Origin: Numida meleagris
Lineage: Eukaryota; Chordata; Aves; Galliformes; Numididae
Reading direction: 5' to 3'
Length of the DNA stretch: 64,000 nucleotides
Assembly (NCBI RefSeq): GCF_002078875.1
Contig: NC_034421.1
Span: forward strand, 5,246,499-5,310,498
In this document: piece by piece, positions 1 through 12,225 of the stretch
Layout: each line of letters opens with the position of its first letter
Numbering within the stretch: the stretch's first letter is position 1
The notes under the pieces: model-generated
Seen by the model: the letters and a program-made list of their open reading frames with translations, nothing else
What the model was told of the DNA's origin: nothing
The model's database searches: none
Made by a program: the position numbers and the translations under genes

Positions 1-800
1 TGTCCAGAACTGATACCACACAGAAGCAAACGGGGCAGGAGAGCACGGCCTGCTGGGAGAACTGTGTCCCTGTCGGAGCACGGGAATGCACGCTTCTCTC
101 CTGCCCCTCGGACTCGCGAGAGAGAGCCTGAATGTTAACCCACCAGCCAAGGAGCACGGCTGCTGGAGCTTAATTCTCCCTCCTGTCGAGTGGCGATTTG
201 ATCTTTAATCTGGTTTTAAGATACCTTTAAATGCACTTTCTTATTGCACAGCTAGTTTCTCTATCACTGAAATTCCTCCTGGCTCTCCTCTGGAAGTTGT
301 TTCTCAGTAGCTGGAATCGGTCCGTTCTCTGAGTAATAAGAAAACAAAAGCTTGGTGCTTATATTCTCCTTGTTACAGCCTGATGTGGGTTGAAATCATC
401 AGGACTCAGGTTTGTTACCCAGATTACCAGCTCTGATGCTCCCAGAGCCAGGCACAGCCACGTGTGTGAGGCTCTGCTTGGCAGGCAGCTGCTCGGCTGC
501 AGTCTGTCAGGGGAGTGTTGGCTGAGATGGATGAGAGTTGAAGGAGTCTTTGCTTCCTGCTGGCTAATGAGGTTAGCCAGAGCTGCAGATCTTTCAGGAA
601 CACCGGCCCTTTGGAGCTGAGAGCTGTTCCAGTGTCTGGATACACCACTGGGAATTAGTTTGATATATGGACTTCCAGGCTGTCAGTAAAGTGGATCTGA
701 ACTCTGCTTATAGGTGTATAATTTGCTCTTTAATTAAGTTAAGGGTTTAAAGAAAAAAAAAAAAACTTCTATTAAAAAAAAAAAAAGAAAATATTTTTAT
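1..800 (+). other. Probable 3'-UTR tail of upstream gene (GID4 by synteny)
   Basis: No coding exon is visible here. The stretch is AT-rich towards its right end, with A-tracts near 752-765 and 773-785 and an ATTAAA hexamer at 771-776, which looks like the end of a long vertebrate 3'-UTR. In the human order the gene before DRG2 on the same strand is GID4, so its 3'-UTR is the natural guess. That is inference from synteny only: I looked for the GID4 C-terminal coding sequence and did not see it. Confidence 0.3.
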
Positions 801-2800
801 GGTTCCTTTTCCCAAGGACCTTATGGCAAATGCACAATTACTCAGTTACATTTTACCGTTTTCACATTGAAAACCGGGAATGTCTATGTTAGTTTTTATA
901 TATGTGTATGTATTCAGCTAGCTTCTGCTTTGGGACAGTAATTGGAGTGCAAGTGTTGAGCAGCACTGCAGAAACAGCTTGAACTGTTCAGCATTTGTAC
1001 TCAACCCTCATGCTACACCAACACCACTGCTTGATACCTTTATGCAAGGCAAGAAAAAAGAAAACAAAAAAGCTCAGTATCTCTCTGACTTTGAAATGTT
1101 TCAAGTGATATAACTTAAGGCTTGTGTGCCAAAGTGTGTGTGTGTGTATGCGTGTGTGGGGTTTTTTTTCCGAGACATTTTAAAAGTTGGCCTCAGTTGT
1201 ATATTTAATGTGTCAGTCACACCTGCAGGGCTTCTGTGTGAGTCTGGCTGGCGTTTTTCAGGCTGTTTGAAAGCACCCCCCTGAAGCAGCCCTGCGTTGT
1301 GCGCTGACAGGGTGGGTGCTGAGGATGGATTTGCCACCTAGGAGAGGAAAGCAAAGCCCCCTGCATACCTCGTGCTGGTTGCTTGGGTTTTGTTTTCAAC
1401 TTCCTTTAGGCTGCATGTCGGGTCCTGCGCAGCAGCTGAGTTGCTAGTGCAAGCCTTAACAAGAGTGGGTTTGGTTCTCAGTGAGCCTGTTCTGTATGCA
1501 CCAAGCTGGGATCTTGCATGTTGGAGAGGTGGTGGGGCTGTTGGGAGATGATGTGGTGCTGGAAGTGCCCTTCTGCGGGCTGCTCACTGCGGGTGAGTCC
1601 TGGGCCCCAGAACCAGCAGCCCTGCCTGCGGATGGAGGTGGGAGGGGGGAGCAAGTGTGTGCTGTTGTCTTGGTCGTCGCAGGTGGATTTGTATTGTTGC
1701 ACAAAGGCTGTGGTGGAGCTGGAGGAGTGGGGTGTTCTCCCAGGCTGACGTGAGTAGGGCAGCTTAGAAACAGATTCTGCTTTTATTCTGCTCCTCTGGG
1801 AGAAACTTGGCCTGCAGGGAGGTGAGGAAAGGTGTTTCTGCATGCATGGCGCTGGGAGATGTCCTGGTTTTCGAGGCTAAATCCGATGGTGCTGCTCGGC
1901 TGTGAGAAACGGAGGGGTGAATTGAAGGGAAGGCAGCAGTACAGGTGCAGACCCTTCCCCACAGGTTGCTTTCAGGAGCTGTGTGCAGTGTTGGCAGTGA
2001 CACTAACCTCCCTGTGCTGTCAGTGCAGTGTTACACTTGGGTTTCTAATGCTGTTCAGTTGAATCGGTTCTGTGGTTGTCCATAGAAGCTGGATTAGGAA
2101 GGTTCCTGGGGTCGTTCAGTAATGTATCTACCCTAGAATTTCCCTTAAGTTTTCCTGTGAGACCTGATGTGGGGAAGGAGGAGTGTTCTTCCCCCTGTCC
2201 CTCTGCCTGTCTCATGGCAGCAGACTCAAAACGCTTTAGCTGAAATCCCAAATGGTCTCAGTAGGATGTGCTGGGGACAGAGGACAGCTGGGAGATGTGA
2301 AGGAGCCTGTGTTCAGGATTTCTCTAAAGCCTTGATTTTGATTTTCTTTGAGTTGTTTGATAAGCTAAAGAGTTGTTCAGTATGTCACGTTGTGGTGAAA
2401 GGCGACTAACGGGTGAGGTGCTGGGAGAGGGAGTAACGGGGGATCCGAGGCTTCTGAAAAAGGTGTGAGTTCTTTTTTTAACAATGTTGGCTGAAGAATT
2501 AGTATATTTATGGATGTACTATGGAAAAGGGACTGGGAGAAGTATTTTGCGGAGTTACCAACGTCCAAATTAAAAATGAAATGTATTTAAGGAGCCTGTA
2601 TCCGTGTGTGTTTGTCAACCACAGCGCTTCTCAGCTCACGGAGACAACTGTGCTTCATTCCCTGCCTGAAGACACATCCAGGAATCTGAATCGTTGCTTA
2701 ACGACTGCGAATCCAAGGGTTCAGGAATACAATTGCCTTAAATAAGGGACATGGGATTGCTGTGGTGGGGGTTCAGCTCAATATCTGTCCTCAACGCGGC
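801..2800. other. Intergenic spacer before DRG2, no gene seen
   Basis: The longest open frames are below about 125 codons, lie on both strands and have no recognisable protein family or splice context. A short imperfect GT-rich run sits at 1135-1158. Part of the left end could still be 3'-UTR of the upstream gene. I see no RNA gene. Confidence 0.4.
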
Positions 2801-2819
2801 CTGCGGGCCCTGTGCCACG

Positions 2820-3100
2820 TATCCATCGCCCCTCCAGCCATTTTGGGATCTCAGCGGGGGGGAGCCCCGAGCAGGGAAGAAGCTGAGCGGGACCACGGAG
2901 GCGGGCGGAACGCAGGGCGCGGGGCGGCGGGCGCGGCCGGAGCGGTGTGCTGGGATCACAGCGCCCCCCTGCCAGGCGGCGGAAGTGAACGCAGCCCGGA
3001 GCCTTAAGGCGGTCGGACGGAGCGGAGGCACTTCCGGCGGGCGGCGTGAGGAGCCCCGGCGGGCGGCGTGAGGAGCCGCGGCGGGCGGGAGGGCCGCGCC
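2820..3100 (+). promoter_or_regulatory. DRG2 CpG-rich promoter and 5'-UTR with ETS sites
   Basis: GC content and CpG density rise sharply from about 2850 up to the DRG2 start codon, as in a housekeeping CpG-island promoter with no TATA box. Two ETS/GABP-type cores are visible: CGGAAGTG at 2980-2987 on the + strand and CACTTCCGG at 3029-3037, which reads as the same core on the other strand. The second lies only about 65 bases before the start codon. Such paired GABP-type sites are typical of ubiquitously expressed translation-related genes. The transcription start is inferred to lie about 2950-3040. Confidence 0.6.
3035..3088 (+). repeat. 22-bp tandem repeat in DRG2 5'-UTR
   Basis: A GC-rich 22-base unit at 3035-3056 is repeated at 3057-3078 with a single change at its last base, and a third partial copy of about 10 bases follows to 3088. 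It ends just before the start codon at 3101, so it probably lies in the 5'-UTR of the mRNA. It contains no ATG. Confidence 0.8.
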
Positions 3101-6100
3101 ATGGGCATCCTAGAGAAGATCTCCGAGATCGAGAAGGAGATCGCCCGCACCCAGAAGAACAAAGGTGCCGGGGGCTGCGGTGGGCTCGGGGGGTGAGGCG
3201 CTGAGGGAAGCGGTGGGACGTGGCTGCGGACGGATTCTGGGGCTGGGCGCTCTTTGTGGGTCCCCGGGGTCTCTGCGTGCCCCCTCCGCAGCCCTGCGTG
3301 TTCCCGCAGTGGGAGCCGGGGCCTTCTGCTCCCGGGTTGCCCCGGGTTGGAATTCGGATGCCTGAATTCAAGGCAGGGCCGAGGTGCGGGGTGCGCCGGG
3401 GCAGTGCCACAGCGTTTTGCTGCTTCAGCGGGCTGGAGGCCGTGCTGAATGCTGCCAAGGAGAGGTGCTAAATCCTGCGATCCCGAGTGCCCTCCTCCCC
3501 CCTGTTACAAGCTTCTACTGAGCGAGCTGCCTTCTTCTCTGTGTCAGGTGTAAATTCAAGTGTCTTGTTGAGAATAAGCCAGTAAATGCTTTATTCATGT
3601 ATGCGAGCTCTAAGCTGAGCATGCTTTTAAAAATTGGCAAAAGCAGGGGAAGAGTACCTTGCATTTTTGTGGCAATGGATGTTGCAGGGGTGCTGTGCAG
3701 AAGGGACTCTGCCCAGGGCAGACTGCTCCCCACGGGCTCTGCTTCCTTCCAAGGCCAACCCCAGCCCGTGCCCACTGACCACATCCCTCAGCACCATGTC
3801 TCCACAGCTCTGGAACACCTGGTGATCCCACCACGCCCTGGGCAGCAGTGCCGGTGCCTGACTGCTCTTTCCAAGAAATTTTTCCTAATATCCAACCTGA
3901 AAACGTCTTTTTTCCTTTAAGTCTGACTTACACGCAGGTTCCTGAAGGATTTTGCTCTCAGTGACTGATATCTCAAAAATTATGGAACGCCTGGAGGTGC
4001 TAGGATGTGTTAAGCTACAGGCTTAAATCTGAGGTTTCATTTTAGGAAGGCTTTTGTTTCTAGGGGTGAGTTATCAGGCTCTGTCTTTAACCAGTTGCTG
4101 CATTTCTGTTATTTCAGCTACCGAGTACCATCTCGGCCTGCTGAAGGCAAAGCTTGCGAAATACAGAGCTCAGTTATTAGAACCTTCCAAATCCTCTGCT
4201 GCTAAAGGAGAAGGCTTCGATGTGATGAAATCTGGAGATGCCCGAGTGGCACTGATTGGTTTTCCTTCTGTGGGTAAGGTCAGTGAGTGTCCGAGTTAAC
4301 CTTGCAGCGTGTGGTTTCTCTGGGTTTGTGACTGGCTGAGGCCGTAAAGCAGGAATCTATTGTCTCTTTGTATTTCACCTTCTTGCCATTAATTAGCGAA
4401 AGGTTAACTAGTGCAACCACAGGACTGCTGAGAACATAGGCAAGAGTATAGGTTTTATCTTCATGCTGGAAAAGTGCTGGCAAACCCATTACTGCTTCCA
4501 TCCCTGGGTCCAGGATGGCTGCAACCTGACTTTTAAAAGCTGATGAACCCTTTCTGGTATTGCGTGTTTTGCTGAATATGTACCAGTGCTGTTGTTGGAG
4601 TATCTCTCACGATGGTAATCTCTTGCTTTTTCAGTCCACGTTTTTGAGTTTAATGACCTCAACTGCCAGTGAAGCTGCATCTTATGAGTTCACAACCCTG
4701 ACATGTATCCCAGGAGTCATAGAAGTAAGTAGGATTTTCCTCCCTCTTACTGAAGATAGTGGTAAGAAACCCAGACATGTACAGAAGTCTGTTCACACCA
4801 GTTACACTTGTATTACCACTGAGAAGCAGTGATATCCAGAGATCTCTGCTGACCTCTGCTTTAAACTTCATGAAGTCTTGAGTGCTTGCAGTATCAAGTC
4901 TGCAACCTGCGGTGCTGATGTAGCACTTCTCTAGGCTGCATAACTCTTCAAGATTGACTGCCTAATCGGGGTTTCATATGCCACAGTTGGACTGACCAGA
5001 GCAATATGGGAATTCTCAACTGAATTTTTTATAACTGCTATTGGCGCCATTGACCAGATGGCTGGAAACCTTGACAGATTTGTTTTTAATGAAGCTTTAA
5101 AAGAGGCAATCTGTACTGTGATCAATTTGGAAAGAAAATACGACTACTCCTGTCCTTGAGGAATTTTATTAGCGGTGGTCTGAGCATCTATCAGTGAAGC
5201 AAATGGTAAAGGGCATCAAACTGAAAAGTATCCAAGAGTAATGAGAAAACTTGGGTCAGAATTAAAAGCAGATTTAAATAATGAAAGCAAACGTATTGGT
5301 GTGAAAATGAACACCACCACTGTAACGCATCCAAATACAGCCTCAAGCTCCAGTCACCAGCTGAAGCTGTTACTGAGGACTCACTGCAGCAATAGCTCGA
5401 AAGCTAATGACCCTGCAGATCTAATGAACAAAGGCCTCCCATTTTTTTTTTCCTGGCATTGTAAGACCTACAACACACCTCAATAGCTCTGATCCATCTT
5501 GGTAAGAGATTATGGCGTTTGCTTGTTATAGAGCTTTACTTGTTAGACCAGAACAGTATTGTTGCATATTTTTTTCCCTTTTCTGTTTGTCACTTTGGGA
5601 TATTGTTGCAGTTGCACAGTGCTGTTTTCCTGTGTTTTGTCCAGCTGCAGTTACGTGTCTGTTTAGGAGGCCAGAACTGCAGTATGACCCAAAGTTGTTG
5701 AACACAGTTTGATAGGAAACACTCCAGAGATTGCCTCAACAGAAATGCCACCAGCTTTGTGCAGAGTTGTCCTTCTCTGTTGAGTTCATTCACTTCCACT
5801 CTCTGCAGGCTTTGGACCTCAGCATGTGCTCAGGGCTTTCAGGGCAGCTGAGATACCCGGCACAAGGCTTTCAGCTTTCCATCTGTTTCCTTTTCAGTAC
5901 AAAGGAGCCAATATTCAGCTGTTGGATCTGCCTGGAATCATCGAAGGAGCGGCACAAGGTTGGCTGATCTCTATGTTGTTGTAAAGTAGGGACTTGCTCT
6001 CAGTATCATACTTGGCCAGATCAAACATGAGTAGCTTTCCCAAGCCAATAGTTCCCACGTTGGCTTTCCAAACTGGCATTCTTGATCTTACGTGAGGCAC

Positions 6101-9100
6101 GATTCTTATCCCTGGGCCCACGTAATGCTCTATATGTAGCAGAAAGATGCTTTTCTGGAGGTGGGAGCCAAAGCAAGTCAGTCGCTTCTCACCTTCTTGC
6201 ATGAGTGTTATCTTGCTCATCTGCTTTCTGGTACAGAGGAAATCTAAAGAAAGATGCTGGAAAGGCGGAGGGGGAAATTACAGCTAAACAGTAACTTCAT
6301 TTGACTAATGTCCTGCATTCCTGCAAGTCCTCTCATGACTCCTGATTCTGGGCCTTTGTCCTTCTGCTTCAATATCTTTCTTATCAGTTGGTCATGTCAA
6401 AAGAAGCCTTACGAAATTTAGGAAGACCTCCTAATAGTCTCTTGGAGGAGCATGGTCTGGTTAATAAGGTCTCTCTCCCTTTTGACCAGAAAGTGCCCAC
6501 ATCACTGCCTTGCATAAGCTGTCTCTGCCTCCTGGAACCCCTGTCACTGAAAAGGCTTGGGTGTCTGTCCAGCTGGCAGCAGTGACATTTCAACGTATGC
6601 ATCTGTATGCAGATAGCTTTACGTGTGCTGGTTGTGGAAGCCATGGCAGAAGAGCAGCAGCAAAGAGTATTTTGGGGGCTTGTGCTGGGCATAAGACAGC
6701 ACTGGATGGGCCAGATACACTCACACAGGAACCCCTTGACAGCTGACTACAGCCAGCGCAGGATTGCAGAATCCTTTTCCTTGCTTCCAGACAGGAGTCC
6801 CCATCTGTCACAACTCATAGCTGGCTTCTATTCTTGATGCACAACAATCTCCTCTCTCCTCAGGGAAGGGCAGAGGTCGGCAGGTGATAGCTGTGGCCAG
6901 GACAGCAGACGTCGTCATTATGATGCTGGATGCCACAAAGGGTGAAGTGCAGCGGTGAGTGTGTGCTTCTGGGTGTGTGGGGTTTCCACATGCCCAGAAA
7001 ACATGCCAGATCCCTGAAATGCCATGTCCTGTGTACACTGGGGAACTGCTGTTTAAGCTCTTGAGTGCGAGATCGAGGTTGTGCTCCGTTAGAAGCATGC
7101 TGGCTAGCTGGGAGCAGCATTTACTGAACTTTCTGCAGGCCTCAGCTTGGGCTTCTCAGTTGAAAGATCATTCCTCCAGAATAACTGTGCAGAGATGGGG
7201 ATGTTGAGCTGGATTTCCACCATAGACCCTGTCCTGCATTAGCTGTGGGTGTTATGTTGCAGTGGAAGTTTATGACAAGGCTGTATCAATATGACAATCA
7301 ACAAGGAAGAGTGTGGGTGTCACCTGACTGGGCTCAATCTCCCAGGTACTAATGTGCAGTGTCCCTGCAGGGCCCTGCTGGAGAAAGAACTGGAATCTGT
7401 AGGAATCCGTCTGAATAAAAGCAAACCAAATATCTACTTCAAGGTGAGGTTTCCTGGACTGTTACAACCACATCTTGTGTCAGGCTGCTTAATGAAAGCC
7501 AAGGACACTGTGTGCTGCTTGTGTTGGACAGACTGAAGCAGAGGGTGGGTTTTGCAGGCTGTTCTGAAGTTGATTTATTGTCTTGTAGCCGAAGAAGGGT
7601 GGAGGTATATCCTTCAACTCGACTGTCACACTAACTCAGTGCTCCGAGAAGCTGGTACAGCTCATCCTCCATGAATATAGTATCCTTCTCCTAAAATGAG
7701 AGGCACTTGAGCCTCAAGTCAGCAGCTCTTGAGACAGGCAATACCTGCTGTGGGACGGCCTTGCGGTGTCCTTGGTGCCTGGGGGGGTCAGGAGAGGCCT
7801 GGGTTGATTTTTCCCATCTTTGTTCCCTTCCTCAAAGCTGCCCCAGGCAGGCTCAGCCCGTTGGCTCACAGCTGTGTTTAGGCATGCTGGATTTGGACCT
7901 TGACAATGTTCACCTCAGAAATCTTCAACGCCGAGGTCCTTTTCAGAGAGGATTGTTCCCCTGACGAGTTCATTGATGTGATTGTAGGCAACAGGGTCTA
8001 CATGCCATGCCTTTACGTGAGTATCTCAGTAACAGCCTGCCTTCTGCAGCACCAAACATCTCTTTTTCAGAAGAAAACTCTGGGTCTTCCTGATTCTTAA
8101 AACAGTAACAATTTGGGGATGAGGAGGTGGGCGTTCTTTGCTATTTATACATGTGCAGCTGTGCTGCGTGCTCTCCCTATGCCCTCTAGTGGCTGGCTGC
8201 CGTGGAGCAGCGTGAGCTGTGCATCATGGTGGCACAGCTTGCTGCTGTGGTGTGGAGCCTTAGCTTCCTCTGCTGCCAGCTCAGCATTTGAGTTTTCGTA
8301 AATGTTTCCTTGAGCCAGAGGTCATTTAATGGCTCTGTTTGATAATGACTGGGCCTGGAGTTAAATTCATGATGCTTGCTCACGTTGCAAGTCATCCCAA
8401 ATTGAGAGCTCTGGAAGGTCCAAGCTTATGTTTAGGTTCCTGAATTTCAACAGGTTAATTTACTAAAAGCCTGGGCCTGCCCTCTGACCGATAGGATCCG
8501 TGTTTCTGTACCATATGCTGAAACTGCCTTGTTACACCTACGTGTACATGTCTGTCTTCCTTGCTGTGCTGCTGAACTGCCATCCTAAAGAGTGCATTGT
8601 ATCTCGTTTGACTTAGGTTTATAACAAGATTGACCAGATCTCTATGGAGGAAGTGGATCGTCTTGCTCGGAGGCCACACAGTGTTGTCATCAGGTAGGAG
8701 CCTGTACGTCGCTTGACGTGCTGGCCTGAATGTGCTGGTGGTTCATCTCACACCTCTTCCTCCAGCTTCTCCCAAGAAGGAGCCTTCTCCCAGGGCTGCC
8801 TTCAGCTGCTGGAGGATGAAGCAAAGCGCCATTGTGCAGCTTTTTACAGGCTTCCTTCCCCTGGAGAAGCAGGCTGCTTGGCTTCCTTACACCATCTGCA
8901 GGGCAAAATAAGTCACTAGCTCGTTCCTTTGGTAGCGCTGATGTATCTGACTGGGGCTTTGCTGCTTCAGAGCTAGTTTCCCTTCTGAAAGCCCTATTAA
9001 TTTCATCTTGTGCTTTTCCTGTAATGACATCATTACAGACTTTTCCCCTTGTACCTTAGCGCTGTAATTAGATGTTTCACCTTGTTCTTCTGGATCTCTA

Positions 9101-10885
9101 AATCACAACAGCAATAAACATGGAGACTTTCCTGGTGTTTTACAGCTGTGGCATGAAATTGAACCTGGACTACTTGCTGGAGAAGCTCTGGGAATACCTG
9201 GCACTTACCTGCATCTATACCAAGAAACGAGGACGTAAGTGGCCGTTAGCTGAGCAGATTTGAAAGGCACAAAGGCTGCTACTCACCAAATACAGACAGG
9301 CTGCCAGCAGGGCTTGGATGCCTGGCTCTTGAGTGATCTCTTGTGTCTTGCAAATGCCACAGTTGCATGCTCCCTAACCAGCTTTCAGCATTAACTCTTG
9401 GGAAGTGCTTTCTGTTACATCTGATCCACCTATTCTGTGAGACCTGAATTTTTGTAAAGAACTGAATTTTTATAAGGCTTTCACGATGCTTGTCATAAAG
9501 AAGTAAAGTTTGCAAGTTTGCGGCTTCCTCCCTTTAAAAGTTACTGTGTGGAGTCTGCAATGAGCTGATTACTGTCCAGAAGTGGTCTCCTGTTCCTACT
9601 GTAAGAGATTTGGTGATTCCCATGCTGAGCTCCTGGAGCTCAGTAGCCTTTGATCCTCCTTTTGCTTTACCCTTCACCTGTAGCTTTTCCCAATGGTGAA
9701 GGTGCACCTGTAACTTGTTCCTTTTCTAAGACCTTCCTCTTGTTTAGTTGCGATCAAAGCCACAACTCTGAACTGGGTGGATGTGAGAGGATTAAGGAAT
9801 TCTGTGAGTTTGTTAAGCTGTGAAACCCTGGGGATTTGACAGAAAACTGCAGAGTGGTGCCGTTGTACTTAGGCAGGTGTGCTGTGACTTTGGTGTCTTT
9901 GTATATTGAAAGCCAAGTCTTTGGAATGGGGTTGGAGAAGGTGAGTTGTGAGAAGGCTATTGGCTGTGATGTGGATAACTCTACTTTTGGGTACTGGATT
10001 GTGGACAGAAGAGGTTCAGTGCTTTCAACTACTTGGTTGCCTGTTGTGTCTGGGAGGCTGCTGGCAAGTGTAACAAGGCAAGGAACTGGAGAATAGTAAG
10101 CACAAAGCAAGGTGGCACAATGTCAGCATGTTAGAACACATTCAGTGGAAAACCAGTGACTTTTTTTTGCTTTTTTGTAGAGAGACCAGACTTCACAGAT
10201 GCCATTATTCTACGGAAAGGAGCTTCTGTGGAGCATGTGGTAATTTCTCTGTTATTTATAATTAATTATCTTTAGAAGGCATCTTGGAGCCTGCTATGAT
10301 TTATTTGTGCTTTTTAAAGTTTGGGATATGTGAGTGCTTAGTTGGGCTTCTCCTTTTGTTACCTTCCCTGATTCCATCTGCCTCAGGTTTCTCTCCTTGC
10401 TTCTGTAAAAGATTTATTTTTAATTACTGGATATAGAGCAGTGAAAAAGCACATGGAAGTAGTGAAACGGAACTTTTGGTGGACTATAGATTCCTGTGCA
10501 TCTATTTTGTATTTCACGTGCTGCTAACTGGCTTCTAAAGCCACCCTTGTCATTTCTGATGTAGATATGAGTTGCTTCTAAATCCAGAATAATGAGCAAG
10601 TTGTTTACAAAGGGTCCCTGAGCTGCCTCACACGCTGTCCATCTGTCTTGCAGTGCCACCGGATTCACAGATCATTAGCCAGCCAGTTCAAATATGCCTT
10701 GGTATGGGTAAGTAAGTGTTTAACAGCAGATGAAATCCTTGTCCTAGTGTGTCTCGGACTGGTCTTCTTCTAACCCTTCTCCCTGTTTTTCTTTAAAGGG
10801 GACAAGCACAAAATACAGCCCTCAAAGAGTGGGCTTAACCCATATGATGGAGCATGAAGATGTCATTCAGATCGTAAAGAAGTAG
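3101..10885 (+). CDS. DRG2: DRG2, developmentally regulated GTP-binding protein 2
   Basis: Cytosolic GTPase of the OBG/DRG class that binds the partner DFRP2 (RWDD1) and associates with translation. Thirteen coding exons join in frame to 364 codons, the length of the mammalian protein: 3101-3164, 4118-4278, 4635-4724, 5898-5958, 6864-6954, 7371-7443, 7589-7679, 7919-8016, 8617-8693, 9146-9234, 10181-10239, 10654-10707 and 10799-10885; every junction is GT/AG. Motifs: N-terminal helix ([15 protein letters not shown]), G1 GFPSVGKS at residues 69-76, G3 DLPG at 115-118, G4 NKID at 246-249, G5 SCG at 269-271, and a C-terminal TGS domain from about residue 288 ending QIVKK. The start is the first ATG of the CpG-island exon. 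Nothing is broken. The MYO15A exon follows about 6 kb downstream. Confidence 0.97.
3725..3905 (-). mobile_element. CR1 LINE 3'-end fragment (intron 1 of DRG2)
   Basis: Degraded CR1 in minus orientation. The diagnostic pieces read on the + strand are the 'ctggaacacctggtgatccc' stretch, then 'ccctgggcagcagtgcc', then 'tttttcctaatatccaacct' near 3879-3898. These match the usual antisense view of the chicken CR1 3' region. The terminal 8-bp repeat end is not preserved. Confidence 0.8.
4945..5440 (+). pseudogene. Unidentified coding-like remnant in DRG2 intron 3
   Basis: Inside intron 3 a frame opens at about 4947 and runs about 70 codons (segments include [10 protein letters not shown] and [12 protein letters not shown]) to a TGA at 5157-5159. 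After further stops and shifts there is a second open run of about 80 codons from 5241 (starting [12 protein letters not shown]). Amino-acid composition looks protein-like, with helical spacing, unlike the neighbouring intron. I do not recognise the family. It could be a decayed retrocopy of a cellular gene, a piece of a DNA transposon, or chance. It is not part of DRG2, since the flanking exons join in frame without it. Confidence 0.25.
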
Positions 10886-12225
10886 CTCTCTTTGCTGCTC
10901 TTTGCTGGTGCCTGGCCTTGTCTTTAATCACTAGAATTGGATCTGACCGCATAAAAGCAAAACTAAACAAAAAAAAAAAAAAAGAAAAAAGAAAAAGGGA
11001 TATGCGTTCCACAGCCAAGAAGGCGAGAAGGCTTCTGTGAAGCTCCTTCTCTTGGAGAAAGGCTTAAAATGAGGCTACATACATGCAGGTGGGGATGGGG
11101 AAGATGGGTTTCCATCTTGCAGCGTTTCGGGTGAAGTAATGTTTCTTAAATATATAAATATAAAAAAAAAAAAAAGGAAAAAAAAAGGGGAGCCAGTTCT
11201 TCGAGGACACAGTTCCTGCAGCCAGCAACGTCCTGCCCCGATAAGATCTGCACACGTCTGTGTGTTAACCTACCAGCAGCTTGCTCAGCCAGTGGCAGGT
11301 CCATGGGTTTGTGTGAACAAATGTGGCCCTGTGCTTTGGAAGAGAGGAACCAGAGCTGGGAGAACATTGCTGATGCTTTGCTGCTTATCTATTCACTTAA
11401 TTTAAGTGTTGATTTGAAACAGAAAACAAAGTTCTTCCTCCTCTGCTCGCTGGACGTGTTGTCTCTACAGCTTTCGTGGCTGGAGACTTCAGTCTGAGAC
11501 AAGCCCTGGTGAATTTATGATGGTCCCTCGATTACATTAGAACGTGGCACTCTGTGCCTCCTGTTAGCTCTGCAGAGGGGTTTGTAGGACATCCTTGTCC
11601 AACTGGTACTGAGAGGTGAGAACTGAACCCTTGTGAAGGAGTGGTTAACCTGGCCAAACTGCAGCAGGGTCCGATCAGAGAGCCATAGGCTGCGGTGAGG
11701 GTTCACTTCTGGCATATCACGGCCCGAGGAGTGATCTTGGGAGTTTCCTCCGCTCTTGTCCTGCCTGTTGGTCCCCAGGAGCATTGCTGGGGGTGTGCTT
11801 CTTTCTCAGTCCTGCCCCTGCGTTCCCCTAACAGCTCTCTGGGCTCGGCGCCATCCCATGCCATGGGTTTTACCCCAGCCCTGATTAACGGTGTTTCTTG
11901 TTTGGATATTTTTTCCTCAGAAATCTGGGATTTTTTCTAATCACGCTTTTTCATTAAATATTGATGCTAAACAATTCAGAGTGCCTGATAGAGAGCGGCT
12001 CTTTCCTTCTGGGATCAAGAGCTGCCGATAGCTTTTATTTTCTTTCATTGGAAAAGAGTTCAGTCTGATGTGGATTGTTGACTGTGAGGACAGGTCTGAT
12101 AGCAAACTTGTCTGAGCAGGGCTCCTTCCCTCTTCTGTGTTCCTCCCCACCCCTCACAAACTGATCGAGCAGAAATGGAAGGAATATTTTATTTGAGAAA
12201 ATAAAAACTGCTATTTCATGTGACC
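10886..12225 (+). other. DRG2 3'-UTR
   Basis: Sequence after the DRG2 stop has no further coding content. It contains A-tracts at about 10970-10998 and 11160-11187 that would be internal-priming traps for oligo-dT cDNA. It ends with a good poly(A) signal about 1.3 kb downstream. The extent is inferred from that signal. Confidence 0.6.
12200..12205 (+). terminator. Candidate DRG2 poly(A) signal AATAAA
   Basis: First canonical AATAAA after the DRG2 stop codon, followed within 50 bases by T/G-rich sequence (GTTTGGCAGTTGGGTGTG region) that fits a downstream element. Other AATAAA hexamers at about 13832 and 14206 lie in unrelated AT-rich sequence. Confidence 0.6.

Larger units (their letters stand above)
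3165..10798. other. DRG2 introns, general content
   Basis: Twelve introns, from 91 to about 1,173 bases. Intron 1 (3165-4117) carries a CR1 fragment and intron 3 (4725-5897) an unidentified ORF remnant; both are listed separately. Introns 4, 8 and 10 (5959-6863, 8017-8616, 9235-10180) hold only short open frames on both strands. I see no snoRNA with clear C/D or H/ACA boxes, although DRG-type host genes could plausibly carry one. Confidence 0.6.

Noticed and set aside
2778..3458. 226-codon antisense frame across the DRG2 first exon
   Set aside because: CpG-island composition gives long open frames. No family and no splice logic.
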